From JBLHHI01 sp047614125 (GTDB taxonomy: Bacteria > Bacteroidota > Bacteroidia > NS11-12g > UBA9320), in assembly GCA_047614125.1 (NCBI GenBank), contig JBLHHI010000126.1, forward strand, positions 1-9,053: a stretch of 9,053 nucleotides of DNA, in the 5' to 3' direction. Below, piece after piece: positions 6,578 through 9,053 of the stretch. Position numbers and translations under genes: made by a program. Position 1 is the stretch's first letter; every line of letters begins with the position of its first letter. The notes under the pieces are model-generated. The model worked only from the letters and a program-made list of their open reading frames with translations, did not search any database and was not told the origin of the DNA.

Positions 6578-7621
6578 TTAATCAATAACCTCCCACCAAT
6601 GCGGACTTTCTGAATGATCATGTGGTGTAATCGATTCACCAATTTTAGGAGTTAAATAAGGAATTGAATTTTGCTGACTTTCTGAAACAAATCGTTTAAC
6701 AGGATCATTCCATTTATGATCAGACAAAGTAAAGCTCCCCCAATGAACAGGCATTATTTTCAGCGCTTTGGCACTCAAAGCGGATTGAACACTTTCTTCT
6801 GGGAATAAGTGAATTAGAGGCCAAAGAATATTGTATTGTCCACATTCCATGAATGCAAAATCAAAAGGGCCTAGTTTTTCACCGATTTCTTTAAAGTGTT
6901 TGCCACGACCTCCATCACCACTAAACCAAATATTTTCATTTGAGCTCTTAAATACCCATCCGCCCCAAAGCCCTTTAAATCTATCTTTTAGGCCCCTACC
7001 TGAGAAGTGGCGACTAGGAGTGAAGGTGATTTGAATTTCTTCAAAAATGGTAGTTTCCCACCAATCGAACTCTGTGATATCGTCAGGTGGCACTCCCCAT
7101 TCTATTAAATGGCGCGCTACTCCAAGAGCAACATAATATTTTTTAACTTTTGATTTTAAACGAACGATACTTTTATAATCCAAATGATCGTAATGATCAT
7201 GTGAAAGAATCATCAAGTCTATTTCCGGAAATTCATCGATTAAAATAGGTGAAACATCATTGAATCGCTTCACCGAAAACGGAGCAATTGGAGCGGCATC
7301 AAGACTTAGCATTGGGTCAATCAAAATGGTTTGAGCATTCATACGCATTAATAACGCTGAATGCCCATACCATATAAATTTCATGTTTTCAGAACTTGAT
7401 AAGAACTGTGTTTTGTTGAACGGAATAACAGGTATATTTTCTTTTGGTTGCCTTTTCTTCCTTCCAAACATCTGACTAAGTATAAGCTTGGGCAAGGCTC
7501 GAAAAGGAATGTTCATCTCCGTTTTTTCAAGATTGGAAAACTTTTCCCCAACCCACTGTTTTGAACGTTCATACTTTTCAATATTCGATTGACTTACTTT
7601 TCCGCCTAATTGCTTCCCCAT
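6578..7621 (-). CDS. Metallo-beta-lactamase-fold hydrolase, NAPE-PLD/UlaG-like
   Basis: A zinc-dependent hydrolase of 347 residues, likely cytoplasmic. The fold starts near residue 80 with KFIWYGHSALLMRMN and ILIDPMLS, as in NAPE-phospholipase-D-like and UlaG-like proteins. Metal ligands are all visible: SHDHYDHLD (His141, His143, Asp145, His146), SRHFSGRG (His205), FSGDGG (Asp236) and PVHWGSF (His293). The first 75 residues form a polar, basic extension (RSKQWVGEK, FGRKKRQ) typical of this subgroup rather than a signal peptide. The family acts on phosphodiester or lactone bonds; the substrate here cannot be named. It follows the DinB-like gene after 28 bp on the same strand, so the two probably share a transcript. 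No lesions seen. Confidence 0.9.
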   Translation of the reverse strand: MGKQLGGKVSQSNIEKYERSKQWVGEKFSNLEKTEMNIPFRALPKLILSQMFGRKKRQPKENIPVIPFNKTQFLSSSENMKFIWYGHSALLMRMNAQTILIDPMLSLDAAPIAPFSVKRFNDVSPILIDEFPEIDLMILSHDHYDHLDYKSIVRLKSKVKKYYVALGVARHLIEWGVPPDDITEFDWWETTIFEEIQITFTPSRHFSGRGLKDRFKGLWGGWVFKSSNENIWFSGDGGRGKHFKEIGEKLGPFDFAFMECGQYNILWPLIHLFPEESVQSALSAKALKIMPVHWGSFTLSDHKWNDPVKRFVSESQQNSIPYLTPKIGESITPHDHSESPHWWEVID

Positions 7622-7649
7622 TTTTACTTTGTCGTAATTGATTTTCTAT

Positions 7650-8132
7650 TTAACGATTTTTCAAAAAAACCAATTGCCCTAAATGATAACTCATGTGATT
7701 CGTTCGATTTATTATAACGTTCAGCCTGTTTCTGTGTGGTTCTTTCGCAAAATCTTCCTCAGATATTGAAGCATGCTTTTGAAACCACTCGTCGTCCGTC
7801 AAAGCATAGATTTTCTCCTCTAGCTGCGCGTTGATTTCCGTCCAATATTCAATAAGTTCCTTAGCTGTAAACTCTCGTTGCCGATCTTTATCCCGCGTTC
7901 GAATAAAACTATCCTTGATTTGAGGGTGAATAGGATCACCTAGGTTTAATAATGGAAGCATCAGGTCATTAACAGCAGTCATATGCCCAAGTAAGTAAAT
8001 TCCACTATTTTGGGACGGCGCTACTTGTTGTTGGAATTGTTCTTCCGTAAGTTCTTTGGCGACCACACTGACACGTTTTACTGTTGATAGCCATGCATCA
8101 AGAACCATTTTTGTTATGAGTGGATTTTTCAT
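7650..8132 (-). CDS. DinB-like four-helix-bundle protein
   Basis: A 160-residue all-helical protein of the DinB/YfiT superfamily. These small proteins bind a metal through three histidines, and several are thiol-dependent transferases or stress-induced proteins of unknown function. The histidine pattern is present: His50 in IYLLGHMTAVND, then His146 and His150 in NRTNHMSYHLGQLVFLK, with the characteristic HxxxHxGQ near the C-terminus. Length is typical. The ATG at 8130-8132 is preceded by an A/T-rich leader without a clear Shine-Dalgarno. It is first in a probable two-gene unit with the hydrolase. The mobile remnant begins about 100 bp upstream, so its promoter region may have been altered by that insertion. 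Confidence 0.85.
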   Translation of the reverse strand: MKNPLITKMVLDAWLSTVKRVSVVAKELTEEQFQQQVAPSQNSGIYLLGHMTAVNDLMLPLLNLGDPIHPQIKDSFIRTRDKDRQREFTAKELIEYWTEINAQLEEKIYALTDDEWFQKHASISEEDFAKEPHRNRLNVIINRTNHMSYHLGQLVFLKNR

Positions 8133-8167
8133 TTTATTGAAATTATTTATCGCTTGTGCACAAACAT

Positions 8168-8207
8168 ACCACTATAACTAAAAATGCAGATAGGCTGCAG
8201 TAGTGGT
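8168..8207. repeat. Inverted repeat at the 5' side of the IS1595-type relic
   Basis: ACCACTA at 8168-8174 pairs with TAGTGGT at 8201-8207, and inside it TGCAG at 8185-8189 pairs with CTGCA at 8195-8199, leaving unpaired bases on the left arm. It lies about 30 bases before the transposase ATG and probably belongs to the element's left end, though the matching right end is not in the window. A perfect 10-base palindrome TTGTGCACAA precedes it at 8154-8163. Confidence 0.35.
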
Positions 8208-8235
8208 GGGTATTCTTGCTTTCAAATAAAGCGAT

Positions 8236-8969
8236 ATGAATATTTTAAAATTTGTTGAAATTTTCCCAACTGAAGAGAGTTGTAGAATCCATTTCAGGGA
8301 AGTGTAAATCTTGTTCCTTTAGAACCACACTACGCAGTGGTACAATGATGCAAAGTTCAAAGTTACCACTTCGAACATGGTATTTAGCCATGGCCTTTAT
8401 GAGTTTTTCGAAGAAAGGATTATCAGCCAATGAGCTAAGTCGACAGTTGGATAACAAAAGATATGGAACTGTTTGGAAGTTAATGCATAAAATTAGAAGT
8501 GGAATGGGTAAGCGAGATGCAAAATACAAATTGGATGGAATGCTGGAATTTGACGAGGGTTATTTTGTAACAGAAACTACGAAATTAGAACACGCAACAA
8601 CCAAAGCTGGCAGAGGAAGCAATCGGGTGCAGAATGTAGCAATACTGGCCAAATCCACTCCATTAGAGAACATTGATAAAGGCAAAAAATCAAAGTGCCG
8701 CAGCTGTTGACAAATTTCTAAAGGAAAACATTAGCGAAAAAAGCATCGTTTTTAGCGACCAGAGCACAAGTTATGTGAACATCTCTGATTATGTAGAAAT
8801 ACATATAGCTGAAAAATCAAGTAAAGTGACGACATCCGAAATGCTGAAATGCGTGCACATAGCAATCACAAACGTAAAGCGCACATTACTAGCTGTTTAT
8901 CATAAAATATAGGGTAAATACTTGCAATTATACTTGGATGAATTTTGCTACAAACCTGAGTTCGATTAA
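8236..8969 (+). pseudogene. ISXO2-like (IS1595-family) transposase relic, truncated by another element
   Basis: The ATG at 8236 starts MNILKFVEIFPTEESCRIHF, the usual N-terminus of this family. Near 8300 the frame breaks and resumes as CKSCSFRTTLRSGT, so the first CxxC of the zinc ribbon and roughly 30 residues are missing. The body continues with SSKLPLRTWYLAMAFM, SKKGLSANELSRQL and the catalytic EFDEGYF (Asp codon 8552-8554). A second frameshift with a small deletion follows near 8690 after GKKSK. The other catalytic motifs are SIVFSDQSTSY and HIAITNVKRTL. TAG at 8910-8912 then interrupts YHKI-stop-GKYLQLYLDEFCYK. At 8952 the coding sequence runs into the end of another mobile element, which stops it as YKPEFD at 8967-8969. 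The normal C-terminus (NRRYF...) is missing. Inactive. Confidence 0.9.
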
Positions 8970-9053
8970 TATTTGCAGGTTCAGATTTTTATAAAATTGT
9001 ATAGTCGAAGCGTCCTGTTTGTAGGTTTACCGGGGTAAACCAAGAACGGATAA
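8952..9053 (+). mobile_element. Left end of a second ACCTGAGTT-type element, continues past window
   Basis: These 102 bases match 1573-1674, the left end of the 268-bp element, at 100 positions; the differences are T to G at 9025 and C to A at 9039. It is inserted in the codon for the lysine of DEFCYK in the IS1595-type transposase, so it arrived after that element. The window stops before any transposase frame or the right end, so whether this is a full-length autonomous copy cannot be told. The near identity of the two copies suggests recent spread compared with the heavily mutated IS1182 relic. Confidence 0.8.
9024..9041. promoter_or_regulatory. Subterminal perfect hairpin in the mobile element
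   Basis: GGTTTACC at 9024-9031 and GGTAAACC at 9034-9041 form a perfect 8-bp stem with a 2-base spacer, about 73 bases inside the element end. As RNA, the innermost pairs would open to give a usable loop. The equivalent place in the first copy (1645-1662) has two mismatched pairs. A role in shielding the element from outside transcription, or as a protein-binding site, is possible but not shown. Confidence 0.4.

Noticed and set aside
5661..8132. Protease, metallo-hydrolase and DinB-like genes as one new defence system
   Set aside because: The protease is separated from the other two by 158 bp with a hairpin, and its 3' end is disrupted by mobile DNA. Nothing shared in domain content supports a joint function.
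1..9053. CRISPR array, tRNA or rRNA genes
   Set aside because: No regularly spaced direct repeats, cloverleaf-type sequences or rRNA-conserved stretches were seen on either strand.

Overview
The window looks like a low-GC Bacteroidota chromosome, probably from the Flavobacteriia/Cytophagia side. This is inferred from the AT-rich spacers, the weak Shine-Dalgarno signals, the Aquifex-type aconitase, and transposases of IS1182 and ISXO2/IS1595 types common in that phylum. No rRNA, tRNA or CRISPR was seen.

Layout. (1) Positions 3-1202, plus strand: the C-terminal part of an aconitase, cut by the window edge. (2) 1203-1963: a short inverted-repeat segment, then a small secreted-protein gene split by a 268-bp non-autonomous mobile element. 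(3) 1964-3685, minus strand: a two-gene unit, peroxiredoxin-like protein then bestrophin-type channel, 9 bp apart. (4) 3686-5667: a heavily decayed IS1182-family insertion sequence (seven lesions, DDE residues spread over three frames), followed by a 52-bp remnant of the 268-bp element family. (5) 5661-6419, minus: a trypsin-like serine protease with no signal peptide, whose stop codon lies in that remnant. (6) 6578-8132, minus: DinB-like protein then a metallo-beta-lactamase-fold hydrolase, probably one transcript. (7) 8236-9053: an ISXO2-like (IS1595-family) transposase relic, itself interrupted by a second copy of the element end seen at 1573.

The housekeeping and stress-type genes are intact and ordinary. 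The distinctive story is one mobile-element family with the end ACCTGAGTTCGATTAAT. It occurs three times, each time at the end of an open reading frame, and in each case it supplies the stop codon. Two of those frames end in the same tail, YKPEFD-stop. The two long copies differ at only 2 of 102 bases, and both differences fall in one subterminal hairpin, perfect in one copy and mismatched in the other.

I found no convincing new multi-gene defence or biosynthetic system. The best leads are the element family and its hairpin, the intracellular trypsin-like protease next to it, and a serine where classical aconitases carry a cluster cysteine.
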